DNA from: Ctena decussata
Taxonomy: Eukaryota; Mollusca; Bivalvia; Lucinida; Lucinidae
NCBI GenBank assembly: GCA_963989385.1
Contig: OZ022502.1
Span: forward strand, 1,007,501 to 1,071,500
Direction: 5' to 3'
Length of the DNA: 64,000 nt
The notes under the pieces are model-generated. The model saw only the letters and a program-made list of their open reading frames with translations, had not been told where the DNA came from and ran no database searches. Position numbers and translations under genes: made by a program. Of this stretch, positions 35,738 to 46,679 are shown in pieces. The first letter of the stretch is position 1. The number at the start of each line of letters is the position of its first letter.

Positions 35738-36800
35738 ACTAGAAATGTGTCCATAGGACACGGATGCCCCCGCCTAGTGCCCTAAGTAAGATGGCGCCTT
35801 GCTTAAAGTACTGGCACTTGTAGCATAACTAGGTTCACATAGGTAGACTTCTGTGGTACATGTTGTATTGTTTTCCTAGGGCAAATGTATTGTGCTTATT
35901 GGATCAAGAGAAGTGCGTGTGTGTGGGTGGGGGGAGGGGGGGGGGGTAGGTTGGGGGGTGTCATGACTGATATGTGTTAACTTTCTGTATCTTATCACAG
36001 AAATGGATGCCATGCAAATTTCCAAAAAATAGCCCAGAAACAAGTAACTTTTCAAAAACTAAAGAACGGAAACCATTATTGTATGAAATGAAGTCGAAAA
36101 AGGTTCATAACTCCAACAATAACTGACGGATTTTACCAAACATCAAACTTGACCTGTATTTTATTATTATATACCTGTGTATCAAATATAAATTCAATAC
36201 ACAAATGCTTTCAAAAGATATCGAACGGAAACCATTTTTCCATACAAAATAAAGCCGAAAAAGGGCCATACTTCCCACAATAATAGACGGATTTTACCCA
36301 ACATCAAACTTGACCTGTATCTTATGATTATATACCTGTGTATAAAATATGAATTCAATACACAAATGCTTTCAAAGGATATCGAACGGAAACCATTTTT
36401 TTCATACAAAATAAAGTCGAAAAAGGGCTATAACTCCCACAATAATCGACGGATTTTCCCCAACATCAAATCTGACCTGTATTTTTTTATTACATACCTG
36501 TGTATAAAATATGAATTTAATACACCAATGCTTTCAAAAGATATCGAACGGAAACCATTTTTTCATAGAAACAGAAGTCGAAAAAGGGTCATAACTCCCA
36601 CAATAATAGACGGATTTTACCGAACATCGAACTTGACCTGTATTTTATAATTATATAGCTGTGTATGAAATATGAATTCAATATACCAATGCTTTCAAAA
36701 GATATTGAACGGAAACCATTTCGCTACGTACGTACGTACGAACAGCGGTGATACTATATGCCCCCCCCCCATTTTTAATGGCGGGGGCATAATGAAACAA
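35738..36800. mobile_element. Pearl-like (Helitron-type, non-autonomous) element with tandem core
   Basis: A unique left part starts near CTAGAAATGTGTCCATAGGA and has GATGCCCCCGCC. A core of about 160-bp tandem repeats follows (36065-36725), then a (ACGT)n microsatellite (36724-36740) and a terminal hairpin, ATGCCCCC / GGGGGCAT. From memory this order of unique end, 160-bp tandem core, tetranucleotide repeat and hairpin is that of pearl elements of bivalves. The exact ends are uncertain. Confidence 0.55.
36065..36725. repeat. About 160-bp tandem repeat, four units plus a partial
   Basis: Units begin with AACGGAAACCAT at 36065, 36224, 36385, 36547 and 36708, so the periods are 159-162. Each contains AACTCC-ACAATAAT-GACGGATTTT, TGACCTGTAT and TACCTGTGTAT. 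The 108-codon open frame across it (36324-36650) repeats the same peptide and is not a gene. Confidence 0.9.
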
Positions 36801-37615
36801 ACAATGGGATCAGAACGGAAGCATGAATGCTTATTTATTTCTTCTCCTGTAACAATGAGTTGAACCCCGAATAACCAAGCAACAGACAAGGCAAACTCCG
36901 CCCCAACCAACTAAACTAAATGGGACACGCCATAACCTCGTTGATCTCTACAATGTGGCCTTTTCTAAACTTATTTCAGATTTGATGGCCTCAGCCGAAG
37001 CATCAAAAGGCTTTCCAACTTAAGGCATTAAGGCATACCCTGGACCTCTCTATAATTTTTTACGAGTTCTGACTTTTTATTTTAGCATGTTGACCACTTA
37101 ACCTCTGTCGATTTCTTGACCAAATTTTAACAAAAATGGTAACCGTTGTAGCGTTACACGTTAATCTCATTAATATTTAGTCGAAATTTTGATACCGCAC
37201 AACTCTAACGTTGGGCAGTCACTAAGGTACTTTTGTTTTTGGCTGAAACATTTGGTTCAGCAATTGCATATCAAAAACTTTTGAGATCATAAATTAAGGT
37301 GACGACCTCGGGAAATAGTGCATCGGTTCGTCCAAATCACGTTGACTGTTGCTCACAAAGGCACTAGTTGTATAATGCTATTTTTGATTTTCAGTTCGTA
37401 GATTATTCTCGGCTCTGACGCCTTATGGGCAAAATGAATTCAAGTATGAAGTAGAGTTTCTCGAGCTGTAGATAAATTGTTAATTCGGTTCTGTCTTCGT
37501 ATACTTAAGATAAATAAACGTAACGATGTATCTTAAACGTTGAATGTCCGCTGGAAATTTTGCAAGAAATTCAAAACAACAATAATAATGATAAATCTAG
37601 AAGCAAATACGGTGC
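36801..37615. other. No gene seen; small family R fragment
   Basis: Bases 36858-36915 match part of the 3' region of the 28 kb retroelement (CCAAGCAACAGAC, CCCAACCAACTAAA). The rest is unassigned. Confidence 0.45.
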
Positions 37616-38405
37616 TTCTATTTTTGATAATAATATTATTAACAAGGGCTAGATCGTATATCGGTTAATAACAAGAAATATTTTTTCTGTCACGAATACT
37701 ATTTCTGGAACAGAAAGTGATATACCTGTCTGTCTTGAAAACTGATATGTAATGACAAATAGGGCCAGATTAAAACACACAATAAATGTATTGAAGCTAC
37801 AGGCAACAGTTTCTGTCGTTTGGTCTTTTTTTATTTCCATTTTAATAGCACATACTTATAATTTTGGCGTCTTTTGACAGAGTGTTACATGGGTATTCAT
37901 TAACTCTTATAGCATTGCATAAAATAAATATACCGACATATACTATATTTTTTTCCTTTGACTAAGGTCTGACACAGATAAGATTTATTTAATAGCTTCA
38001 CCCGACAAATGAATGAAACAAGAAACCATCACATCTGTATCAGAAACACATATAACTATTTTAATGTTAACATTCGAATATTAAGTTTATTCATGGACAT
38101 GTAATTAGACGATGCAAAACTACTATTACGGCTGCCCTAAAGCTCTGTCAAGTACAACTGAATTTGCTCGTCCATCTAACTTTGTAGAATGATCTCTATA
38201 AGACCAAGTTCTTAATCAGGAGGAAGCAGGAACTGTGTCCCATCATATGACAAGAGAGTAATCTGTGTTACTTCACTCACGCCATACTGGAAGACAGATA
38301 GACAATAATAGACAATAATAAGAACAGAAATAAATCCTGTTAATGCTAGTGATGCTATTCTCAGCAGGAAAAGTGTCAAACAGGTGACATAATGAAATTT
38401 ATCTC
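37616..38405. repeat. Dispersed repeat block P, copy 1
   Basis: Bases 37616-38100 match 53806-54330 in the same orientation, sharing CTATTTTTGATAA, TGTCTTGAAAACTGATAT, CAGTTTCTGT and ATTTTGGCGTC. Bases 38196-38405 match 54672-54878 in the opposite orientation, sharing GGAACTGTGTCCCATC and AGCAGGAAAAGTGTCA. The block therefore carries an inversion relative to its partner. No coding content. Confidence 0.7.
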
Positions 38406-39480
38406 TGAGAAACACAAACTGGGAATGTACTATAATAAACAGCACTGGTTAACCCTGTTATGCCCTTATTTTCGGATCAGCTTTTTAAGTAATTTTAAGT
38501 AATAGTTTATGTAGTGGTATTCTTTTTCATTCTATCCCATTACCTCGCAAGGTTGCTGGGCGATCACGATTATTCGCAGCAAAGGTGTCTCGATATTAGC
38601 CATACTAGAATTTAGTTAGTCAGGTGCTTTAGACTTAATATTCCTTGGAAACAGTAATTACACCTTTATCCAGCCCGCTTCTTAAGTGAGGGAGAACATG
38701 GGAAAGATTATAGACAAAACCATCAAACAACTACTTCTCGCCATCTTGCATGCAGAGTACATGTATGTCCTTACCCTACCCTTTGGTAAATCAGTACCCT
38801 ACCCCGTTTCACGCTGTCACCCCTCTAGCAACATTTGAAAGAAATTTGTATGAATATTCAGTTAAGGATAATTCTTACAAAAAGGCATCACTTGTGATGT
38901 CCTTTAAATATCCGAGACAAAATAATATAACAGGATTTATATATTTTTATATCAATAAAAGGATTTAAATATAAAACTCATCAGAATTTCATAGAAAATG
39001 ATTATATGGCCTGTCTATATCCATCAAAGCCGTATAGCTGTCAAAGCTGTATTGCTGGCAACCTTAATGACTTCCTTTAAGAATTAAAATTTGATTTTTC
39101 CGCATTCATCGTGTGATGAAGCTAGTGGGCGGAGCTAAAATTCCACGAAGCGCTTCTTGTAGAATTTAAGCGATGACCACTGGCTATATCAAATTTTTAT
39201 TCTCATATTTACATCTTTCTTTTTAGACCCTTTCTGTGCCTTTTGTAGTAATTAAGTACAGATTATGGAGAATATGGGTCGAAGCAAAGCTAGTTACGAC
39301 GTGTTCGGCCATTATGTTAAAAAGCCGTCGCCAGGACATTTCGCCAAGCGAACGTTACATAGACCAATCAAGACGTTTGTTTACTTTAGACGTCGCTTGA
39401 CGACAATGTCACATGGTCAATTGTCTTTCATCTGTGCATGAATAAGTTGCTCTAAAAGGTTTGTCTATGGGGAGTCAGTG
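38406..39480. other. No recognisable feature
   Basis: Only short chance frames are seen. Confidence 0.4.
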
Positions 39481-39519
39481 GCAAATGTAAATATTAAACA
39501 ATAGCCGTCTGTAAAAGTT

Positions 39520-39680
39520 TCATTGCAGCTGGTGTTGTGCAGTGTGGCGGCCGTAAAACGTCTCCCCGTACACCATCTATAGTGCAGATTATATTGTATG
39601 TTTGTCCTTTGAGATCATGAGATATATTCTGAGATTTCATTAATTTTGATTGTTTTTGACGCATTTGTTTTTACATTCGC
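39520..39680 (+). repeat. Dispersed repeat related to the upstream part of family H
   Basis: The stretch GCAGCTGGTGTTGTGCAGTG ... TAGTGCAGATTATATTGTAT ... TTTGAGATCATGAGATATAT recurs at 59073-59135, 60075-60160 and, weakly, 55650-55730. In the 59 and 55 kb copies it lies 100-200 bases upstream of the hammerhead region, so it may be part of the same larger element. Confidence 0.55.
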
Positions 39681-40274
39681 CCAAAATGTCTTAACAATTT
39701 TTTTCGTGACGAGAAAATGTATATGGTTGAGCAAGCTGTGGAATTTAAAATAATTTGTATGAATCTGGCACATATACAGCGAATACTTTGAGCATGTATA
39801 CAATAATTACTAGTATCATCGAGACAATTTTTTTATTTAATGAAATGCTCTGACTATTGTTAAAAAGCTTATAGATGGTTTGCGATTTTACGTCCTCTTC
39901 AACAGTATTTCTCTCATATCAGCACAATGGGGTGATAAGAAAACGCTATGTGTAATGGAATTCCTTTTACGACTGGATGACCATAAAGCAAATAGGCTGA
40001 GTGTCATGGAACCGCGTTTACGACTGGACGACCGTTCACCAGATCCTTAAAACGCAAATGAAGCATTTTATTCGCCTACAAAATTTCAAAAAACATTTCC
40101 TTCATTTTGTAAATTCAAAGAATAGAGAAATTCAAAGACTAGAGTGTCCACAGTGAAAATCTATATAAATCAGACCATAGACTGCTAACCGTGTAGCTTC
40201 CGATGAGGCTGTTCATGACCGCCTCATCTGTCTCTACGTTGTTTGCGACAAAAAATCAACTATTTTCTATTACT

Positions 40275-40560
40275 GGCACTTGAAGTGATAAGTATCCATA
40301 TATAATCAACTGATGCTATCAAACAAGTATGGGAGCAAAATTATTTTTTCAGCCGATCGAACAATATTAATGGTCAATATTTTCCCTACAGACTTACCGG
40401 GCGAACTAGCTTAACAATTATTTGAAGCAATCGTTTACATAACCAATTCTAAAGAACAGATTTTCTAAGGTGGCTGTTTTTTATGAAGGGCGGCTATATA
40501 TAAAATGAGGTTTGATAAACAGGCTTGATATAAACAAAAACATTTATCTTTCTAAGGATA
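40275..40560. repeat. Dispersed repeat, copy 1 of a pair with 57690-57990
   Basis: The two share TTTCAGCCGATCGAACAATAT, GGGCGAAC, TTATGA(A)GGGC and GATACAAAC-like segments in the same order. No coding content. Confidence 0.6.
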
Positions 40561-40736
40561 GAAATTGGGATGATATAAAATGCAATTTTATTTATAAATA
40601 ACATTTACTTAGTTTCTTATTTTGTGCTGACGGTTTCTGTAGAGAGAATTTCGCTACACCAGCTACTACAAGGGTCCTGAAAATGTTGGCTTCAGTAGCT
40701 TTGTATCGGGCATATTTAAACAGTTCTTTTCACTTA

Positions 40737-41121
40737 AAAGTAAAAAGTATGCAAAGACCAGGAACTGAAACAATCAAAATCCAAATCCAGCCCTCAAACC
40801 ATAGTTGGAAACAACTAAGATTACAAATAATCAAGATACAGAGAACATATGGCCAACCGAGTGAGCAGCTTGTTCCCAAAAGGTGGCCACTCAGCAACCC
40901 AAACCGAACCAAAAATAATAATAACATACATAAGGTAAAACATCACAGAAACTCTGACACCAAAAACAGGCAACAAAGAACCACAACAGAACTACCGCCT
41001 TGGAACAGTCAGTAATGAATTACTGGGGGGCTTAAATCGATTTTACAGGCCCAACCTCACCCTCAGTTTCTGAAGTGGTACAAAACATTTAGTTGGTTGT
41101 TCGGTTCGCATGATAACCCTC
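40737..41121 (-). repeat. Retroelement 3'-end repeat family R, solo copy
   Basis: The sequence is nearly identical to 27868-28262, including CAAAGACCAGGAACTGAAAC and CCGCCTTGGAACAGTCAGTA. It has six G where the other copy has 23. No coding part is attached, as expected of a heavily 5'-truncated insertion. Confidence 0.8.
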
Positions 41122-41396
41122 TACCGTTTCCCGTAGTTTACGATACCTTAATTTTGTGCTCGTAAAATGGCCGAAATATTTCATTTGCGCTAATACGAGG
41201 TCGTATATAACGACCAGTGAACATGTCACGTCGTAACAAGGGCAAAAAATCTAAAATGTTATAATATATAAAACACCGGACTGTACTTGATATAAATGCG
41301 AAGCATATATTTTCTGAGCTGCGTTTTTTACATTGACCTCAGTCCCTTTCCAGGCACACAATATTTAGGCGGGTTCAAGAAAATCTTCTAATATAT

Positions 41397-42222
41397 ATGA
41401 CGCCTGACTCTATGGGCCCAAAATCTCTATTATTACCAAACGTCGCTGCTGTAAAGGTTGTGGTAGAGCATAATGCTCGATTCTCGTTAAAAGATATAGC
41501 TGGGAGTACTGATATATTGAAAGGCAAAGCAGCAAATATATGTAACAAAGATTTGTGCCAGTTAGTACATCATTCGGCATCGGAGGAGCAAAAGAAATAG
41601 TGCCTAGAACTTCTGAAAACATATGAAAATAGCAGCTGGATCATTTCTAATTTTCTAACAGGAGATGAAACCTGGGTACACGTTTCAGCTTATGAAGGGC
41701 TGACAGCAAGCAATGGAAACAAACAGATAGTAGGCCACTGACTCACAAGCGAAATGTCAGTAAAAAGAAGATACTGTGAGCTATTTGTTTTCAATTCTAG
41801 TGTACCAGTCGTTTAGATGCTATGTCCATTTTGCTACACAGTCACTGGACGCTTCTTCAAGACCCTGTGTGGACGAAGTGAAAAGGTTTTATTCCAAAAC
41901 GTGTTCAAGCAAAGGATCGTCAGGGGACCTTCTGATTGATGATACGCGTCCTCCCTTACGTTTGAGAATGTTAAGGCTTAATTGGCGTCTGAAAACGTTC
42001 ATGTTGTACACCATCTCTCTTACAAGACCTGAGTCAACGTGACTTTTTTCCAAGGCTTAAGAATTTTTTTGAAGAATACAATTCCAGAAGTTCTCTTAGC
42101 AGAGCTACATTCCGGTGTCTCCAACACATACCGAAAGAAGACTAATAAACGCATACTATGACTGGGTAAAAAGGCTAAACAAATGTGTATCTGTAAAGAG
42201 GGGACGCTTTGAGGGTTTGTAA
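41397..42222 (+). pseudogene. Mariner-type transposase relic
   Basis: Reading across several frames gives mariner marks in order: SLKDIAGSTDI and KGKAANI (helix-turn-helix), EEQKK, FLTGDETWVH (first catalytic Asp, about 41650-41690), VTGRFFK, ENVHVVHHLSY, a degenerate SPDLAP region, and a C-terminal WVKRLNKCVSVKRGRFEGL (about 42150-42215). Stops and at least three frame changes interrupt it, and the second Asp region is lost. It is a different, older mariner lineage from the copy at 10.4 kb. I could not see its terminal repeats. Confidence 0.7.
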
Positions 42223-42464
42223 TAGAACCATTTTTGATATACCGCTTCAGTGATGGTCTCCACCCGTAATGCCAGTACATTTTTCAAGACCCTCGTATTT
42301 GGCAATTCAATATCATAGTACAAACGAAGCCGGCATTCAAAAGGAAAGTGTGTCGGTAGAAGTTAATTAATAATTGTGTTATTTGGCTATATCGGATTTA
42401 TTGTTTTTACTATATGAGTTCCTTTTATGTGTGACATTTGTTTTTTTTATTATATATATATATA

Positions 42465-42761
42465 ACAGACAAAAACAAATTCCAAAGCAATCCTCCATCA
42501 AACTTTAAGTCACGACCCCAAACCATTCCTTATCAGGGCAGTCGAAATCCAAATATAAATACAGCGCGACAAGATATCTTATACAGAAATAATAGACGGC
42601 CAGAACAGAGGCAATATAATGATTCCGAATACCAGTATGTCCAAAGGCTAAAGCCAATATACAATAAATCCCCAAATCCTTACAGAAACAACATGTATGA
42701 AGCAAATTACGAATCTAATGATTTTTTGTACTGGGGCAACCGACAAAACCAAAGAAGGTAG
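42465..42761 (+). CDS. Penelope-like element, N-terminal low-complexity region (frame-shifted from the main frame)
   Basis: This open stretch is rich in N, Q, R, P and Y (QSNPPSNFK, YRNNRRPEQRQ, SPNPYRNNMYEANY) and ends NQRR-stop. In related Penelope-like proteins a similar Asn/Tyr-rich leader runs directly into the VNLSS segment. Here VNLSSRKLTHNEINLL is in another frame starting around 42752, so a one-base shift between 42745 and 42765 breaks the protein. No plausible ATG is visible at its start, so the upstream end may be truncated. Confidence 0.55.
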   Translation, partial: TDKNKFQSNPPSNFKSRPQTIPYQGSRNPNINTARQDILYRNNRRPEQRQYNDSEYQYVQRLKPIYNKSPNPYRNNMYEANYESNDFLYWGNRQNQRR

Positions 42762-42898
42762 CAAACAAACCAGATATTAAAATTGTCAATTTATCATCTA
42801 GAAAGCTTACTCATAACGAAATAAATCTTTTAGTAAAAGGCTTAAAATTTACACCTACACCTACAAAACCGAACATACAAGAGCTTAATGAAGACATC

Positions 42899-45022
42899 AT
42901 GGAATTCACAAGGAAAATCCGATTAACAGAATATTTTGAGGGTGTTGAATCGAACACAGATGAATCTATTGTACGAAACAAGACAAACTGGATACCACCT
43001 AAAGGTAGGGACAAGGATTTAGAAACGTTTATTCGAAATGTTTCAGATATCCCCCTTACTGCAAACAAAAAGTCAAGTATCAAACATAATTTATCAAAAT
43101 CACAACGTGACGCAATAAACTCATTGACAGAGGACGAAACCATTATTATTAAGGAAGCAGATAAAGGTGGCGCCACTGTTATTATGGACAAAACATTCTA
43201 CCAAACTCAAATTGAGGCGATGCTTTCAAACGCAGACTACTACAAGGTCCTTGATGAAACCCCTCACAAAGGTATAATGAAATCGTACACAAAATATTTA
43301 GATAAATATGAATCAAATCTGACTGAAAAAGAATTTGACTATTTGACTAATTTTGATAATAAAGAAAGCAATTTCTATGGCCTACCAAAAATACATAAAT
43401 GCAGAGATATAAATGAAGCGTGTGGTATATCAGATAAAAATTACGTAGAGCTAAAAGCACCAGTAAATCTCACTTTCAGACCAATAGTGGCAGGGCCTAT
43501 TTGTGAAACGCATAGGTTAAGCAATCTAATAGATATATTATTACAACCCTATACCAAACATGTCAAGAGTTTCATTAAGGACACAACAGATTTTTTATCA
43601 AAACTGCCTACAACAGTTAGCCCTGAAACAATCTTAGTATCTTTTGATGTAGAAAGTCTCTACACAAACATCCCACACGATTTAGGTCTAAAAGCCATAC
43701 GGTATTGGTTAGAAGAATACCCTCATGAATTACCTTCAAGGATAAACAAATCTTTTATTTTAGACGGAATTAAATTTGTCTTGGAAAATAACTACTTTAA
43801 TTTCAATGACACATATTATTTACAGACCAAGGGAACAGCGATGGGAACAAAATTTGCCCCAATATACGCCACACTAGTCCTTGCGCATCTTGAAGAAAAA
43901 TTGTATGTCCAGCTTGAAGAAGACTTCGATTTTGAATTCAAGCAATACATTCAAGATCATTTCAAACGATTTCTTGATGATTGCTTTATTCTCTTTACAA
44001 GATCGGAGGACGATTTAGATATATTTTACAGGGCACTGAATTCTTTACACCCTAGTATAAAGTACACAATGGATAAGAACTATTCAAATCTATCGTTTTT
44101 AGACACAATGGTAATAAATAAAGCTGGCAAAATACAAACAGATATATTTTATAAGCCCACAGATTCAAAACAGTATCTTCTATATACATTATGTCACCCT
44201 AAACATACAAGGAATAGTATACCCTATAATTTAGCCAGACGACTGAAAACTATTGTGTCGGAAGAAGCAGTATTACTTCAGCGATTTGACGAATTAAAAA
44301 CTTTCTTGTCACAACGAAAATACCCATTAAAACTAATTGAGAATGCCATTGAAAAAGTAAACTCGCTTGATCGAAATGACCTACTTAAGAAACCAGAACA
44401 TTCAAAGGATTCTGATGTAATACCATATGTTACAACATTTAATCCATACAACCCTGAAATTTTCACGGAAATAAGACAGCATAAACAAATTTTACACAGA
44501 AATAATGAACTGTATAAAATCTTTAAAGACAAAATTTTCTTGAAAAGCAAACGCCAACTACCAAATCTAAAACGTTTATTGACAAAAGCAAGATTTACGA
44601 GCCAGCATGTAGGTGAATTCAGAGTTACAAAATGCGCAGAGCCAAGATGTGGTTCATGCAAACATTTAATGGAAGGATCAACCGTATCGTTTAAGAATAA
44701 TAAAAGTTTTAAGGTTAATGATAATATGACTTGCAAAGCAACAAACGTTATATATGTAATAATATGCCGGGGTTGCAACGAAACGTATATAGGGGAAACC
44801 AATAATCTGCGAAAAAGAGTAACTCTCCATAACCAACATATAAGAGTCCCGGAACTTCGGAAAATACCTGTTAGTGAACATATTGCTGACTGCTCTGATA
44901 AGGAACCGAAATATTTTATATTTCCTTTTTTTCAAATGAAAACCGAAAGCATAATCAAAAGGAAAGAAAAAGAGAAGTTCTTTATTCGAACGTTTTTACC
45001 TAAACTCAATTCCCTGCTTTAA
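42899..45022 (+). CDS. Penelope-like reverse transcriptase with GIY-YIG endonuclease
   Basis: The 707-codon frame, open upstream of this ATG to about 42722, copies element RNA at a DNA nick. Reverse transcriptase motifs in order are LTFRPIVAGP, SFDVESLYTNIPH (motif A Asp), TKGTAMGTKFAPIYATLVLA (motif B), FKRFLDDCFILF (motif C Asp-Asp) and LSFLDTMV. Next come IFYKPTDSKQYLLY and CHPKHTRNSIPYNLARRL, a linker with Cys pairs (CAEPRCGSC) and a C-terminal GIY-YIG-type nuclease with VIYVIICRGCNETYIGETNN, LRKRV, a conserved His and a terminal EKFFIRTFLPKLN. The main frame has no stop or shift, so this copy is young, apart from the break near 42755. Subclade not assigned. Confidence 0.9.
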   Translation: MEFTRKIRLTEYFEGVESNTDESIVRNKTNWIPPKGRDKDLETFIRNVSDIPLTANKKSSIKHNLSKSQRDAINSLTEDETIIIKEADKGGATVIMDKTFYQTQIEAMLSNADYYKVLDETPHKGIMKSYTKYLDKYESNLTEKEFDYLTNFDNKESNFYGLPKIHKCRDINEACGISDKNYVELKAPVNLTFRPIVAGPICETHRLSNLIDILLQPYTKHVKSFIKDTTDFLSKLPTTVSPETILVSFDVESLYTNIPHDLGLKAIRYWLEEYPHELPSRINKSFILDGIKFVLENNYFNFNDTYYLQTKGTAMGTKFAPIYATLVLAHLEEKLYVQLEEDFDFEFKQYIQDHFKRFLDDCFILFTRSEDDLDIFYRALNSLHPSIKYTMDKNYSNLSFLDTMVINKAGKIQTDIFYKPTDSKQYLLYTLCHPKHTRNSIPYNLARRLKTIVSEEAVLLQRFDELKTFLSQRKYPLKLIENAIEKVNSLDRNDLLKKPEHSKDSDVIPYVTTFNPYNPEIFTEIRQHKQILHRNNELYKIFKDKIFLKSKRQLPNLKRLLTKARFTSQHVGEFRVTKCAEPRCGSCKHLMEGSTVSFKNNKSFKVNDNMTCKATNVIYVIICRGCNETYIGETNNLRKRVTLHNQHIRVPELRKIPVSEHIADCSDKEPKYFIFPFFQMKTESIIKRKEKEKFFIRTFLPKLNSLL

Positions 45023-45223
45023 ATGCATTACACATCATATATTAACCGGAAGGAAGTTGATAACGTTACGTTACGTTAACTTCCTTAGCAACATAACGTT
45101 ATCATTGTTACAACTCAGTTAACGGTGTAGTTCTTAAAAGACTTTGAAAATTGATTAAATTCATGAAACCGGTTAGTCATAATTAGGAATAAAATATATT
45201 TGTGCATCCATAGAGTGTTTTCG

Positions 45224-45225
<2 letters not shown>

Positions 45226-45304
<79 letters not shown>
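45226..45304. repeat. (TA)n microsatellite in the 3' part of the Penelope-like element
   Basis: A TA run of nearly 80 bases. Shorter TA runs occur at 42449-42464 and 45831-45853, bounding the element segments. Confidence 0.95.
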
Positions 45305-45307
<3 letters not shown>

Positions 45308-45492
45308 GGAGTATAGGTTCATTATGACGTTCTATTCAACCTATACTTGTGCAGGGGCATCTTGCTTCCCCCAGACATAGTGTTCCACTCTTGCTTTTGT
45401 CTTTTGTAGCAATGCATTCATATGTATAATGAGCTGTTTCCTTCATCATGGTGAGTTTTGCCTCATATGTGAATGGCCAATACATACAATGA

Positions 45493-45524
45493 ATTTGTAG
45501 CGCTATAAATACAGCGCTACAAAT
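45493..45524. repeat. Perfect 12-bp hairpin
   Basis: ATTTGTAGCGCT (45493-45504) and AGCGCTACAAAT (45513-45524) are perfect inverted repeats around an 8-base AT-rich loop. They lie in the presumed leader region of the Penelope-like element. No run of T follows, and its role is unknown. Confidence 0.85.
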
Positions 45525-45755
45525 CACAAAATACGATTTTTCTCATTTTGGCGGCCATTTGCAATTTCGAATTCGAACTGGGGCCGTGAAACGGCCGTCT
45601 TCTAGCAATTTTGCTTTATTAAACGACCATTTTTCAATTTTTTTTTGTCGTTTAATGTGAATTTGAACAGTAAATTGTGAAACATTTTCATGATTATTTT
45701 GTATTTTCTTGATTCACATGCTTTACCTGTAGATATGTTGAAATTTTGACTTTGT

Positions 45756-45799
45756 AAACTCTGAAGAAGGCGAAAGCCGAAAGCGCTCAGTAACTTCAC
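45756..45799 (+). ncRNA. Hammerhead-like motif downstream of the Penelope-like element
   Basis: CUGAAGA (45761-45767) fits the CUGANGA core. GGC-GAAA-GCC (45769-45778) makes stem II, GAA (45779-45781) follows, AGC/GCU (45782-45787) is a minimal stem III and C45788 is the expected cut site. Stem I starts with three pairs (45758-45760 with 45789-45791) and then has mismatches. One extra A (45768) separates the core from stem II, which is unusual and may reduce activity. Penelope-like elements are known to carry minimal type I hammerheads. Confidence 0.45.
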
Positions 45800-45829
45800 A
45801 ATTTTGCACTGTTTATGATTAAATCTCCC

Positions 45830-45860
<31 letters not shown>

Positions 45861-46201
45861 AGAACTCTTAATCTGCGAGATCACATGACCATGTACCTAC
45901 AATATGTGTCAAAATCATCTTTTAAATGACATAGCATCGAAACGGCAGCAGTAGTATTAAAGTTAGTACTGACTAAGGTTGGTTTATTATCTCCTTCACG
46001 TCCGCATGGAAATTTTAAATCAGAGTTGAACAACAGAAGCTTAAACCAATCGATTGGCGAGCAAGAAAACAATCCGAGAAAATTAGAGAAATGATAAATA
46101 AAACTAGAAGGGGTAGGTGGAGCTCTTAGCCTTGGCAGGCAGTCCACCTGGGAGTTCATTGCTAGGTCTCTAGACAAAACCTATGAACAAAACCTGTGAA
46201 C

Positions 46202-46541
46202 ACAGCACCATTGGGCGGAAGTCTTCCTAGAAGAAGTCAACGGCCAGAGTGGAACTCTAATCTAAATCAAGTGTTAGCAGCCAGACCCGAGCGAGCCCTG
46301 CTCAGCTTGGTGAAACAGCTAGATTAAGGGGGTCACTGATAGGTAGGGACAGACCCGATCACTTTGACTCTTTGAATCTGGTTGTCTATATTATAGGCAG
46401 TGGACAAGTCAGTGACTTGATGGGAGGAAATAAGACGCTCCCGCCTCCATGAGTCTCCCAGCCCTATGGGTCAACAAGGGGTGGTGTTAACACAGCATCA
46501 CTGGGCGGAAGTCTTCCTAGAAGAAGTCAACGGCCAGGGCG
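46202..46541 (+). repeat. Duplicated motif in the LINE 5' region
   Basis: A motif of about 45 bases, containing TTGGGCGGAAGTCTTCC or CTGGGCGGAAGTCTTCC and then TAGAAGAAGTCAACGGCCAG, occurs at 46202-46248 and again at 46494-46541, 292 bases apart. Such duplications in LINE 5' regions often hold promoter modules; that function is not shown here. Confidence 0.75.
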
Positions 46542-46679
46542 GAAGAACTCTTTGAGTCAACGGCCATGTGTTCATGACCAAGGCGAGCCATACAATAATC
46601 GTGGATTTCGGCTGTGGTCAACATATATAGCCTGGAGAGGGATGGGCTCCGTCAGGCTGAATCCTGCCCTTGAAACACC

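Larger units (their letters stand above)
42449..45853 (+). mobile_element. Penelope-like retroelement (with endonuclease), nearly intact
   Basis: The element contains a reverse transcriptase-GIY-YIG frame, a 3' region, a long TA run, and about 540 bases that hold a hammerhead-like motif and end in another TA run. TA runs also precede the coding part (42449-42464). Penelope-like elements commonly form partial tandems whose leader (pLTR) carries hammerhead ribozymes. The order seen here fits a 5'-truncated copy followed by the leader of the next one; that reading is inference. Confidence 0.7.

Noticed and set aside
36324..36650. 108-codon frame
   Set aside because: It is a read-through of the 160-bp tandem repeat and repeats the same peptide.
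36065..36725. CRISPR-like array
   Set aside because: The whole 160-bp unit repeats, without short repeats separated by unique spacers, and the genome is eukaryotic.
42811..43191. 126-codon minus-strand frame
   Set aside because: It is antisense to the start of the Penelope-like protein.
44278..44802. 174-codon minus-strand frame
   Set aside because: It is antisense to the Penelope-like reverse transcriptase, whose motifs are on the plus strand.
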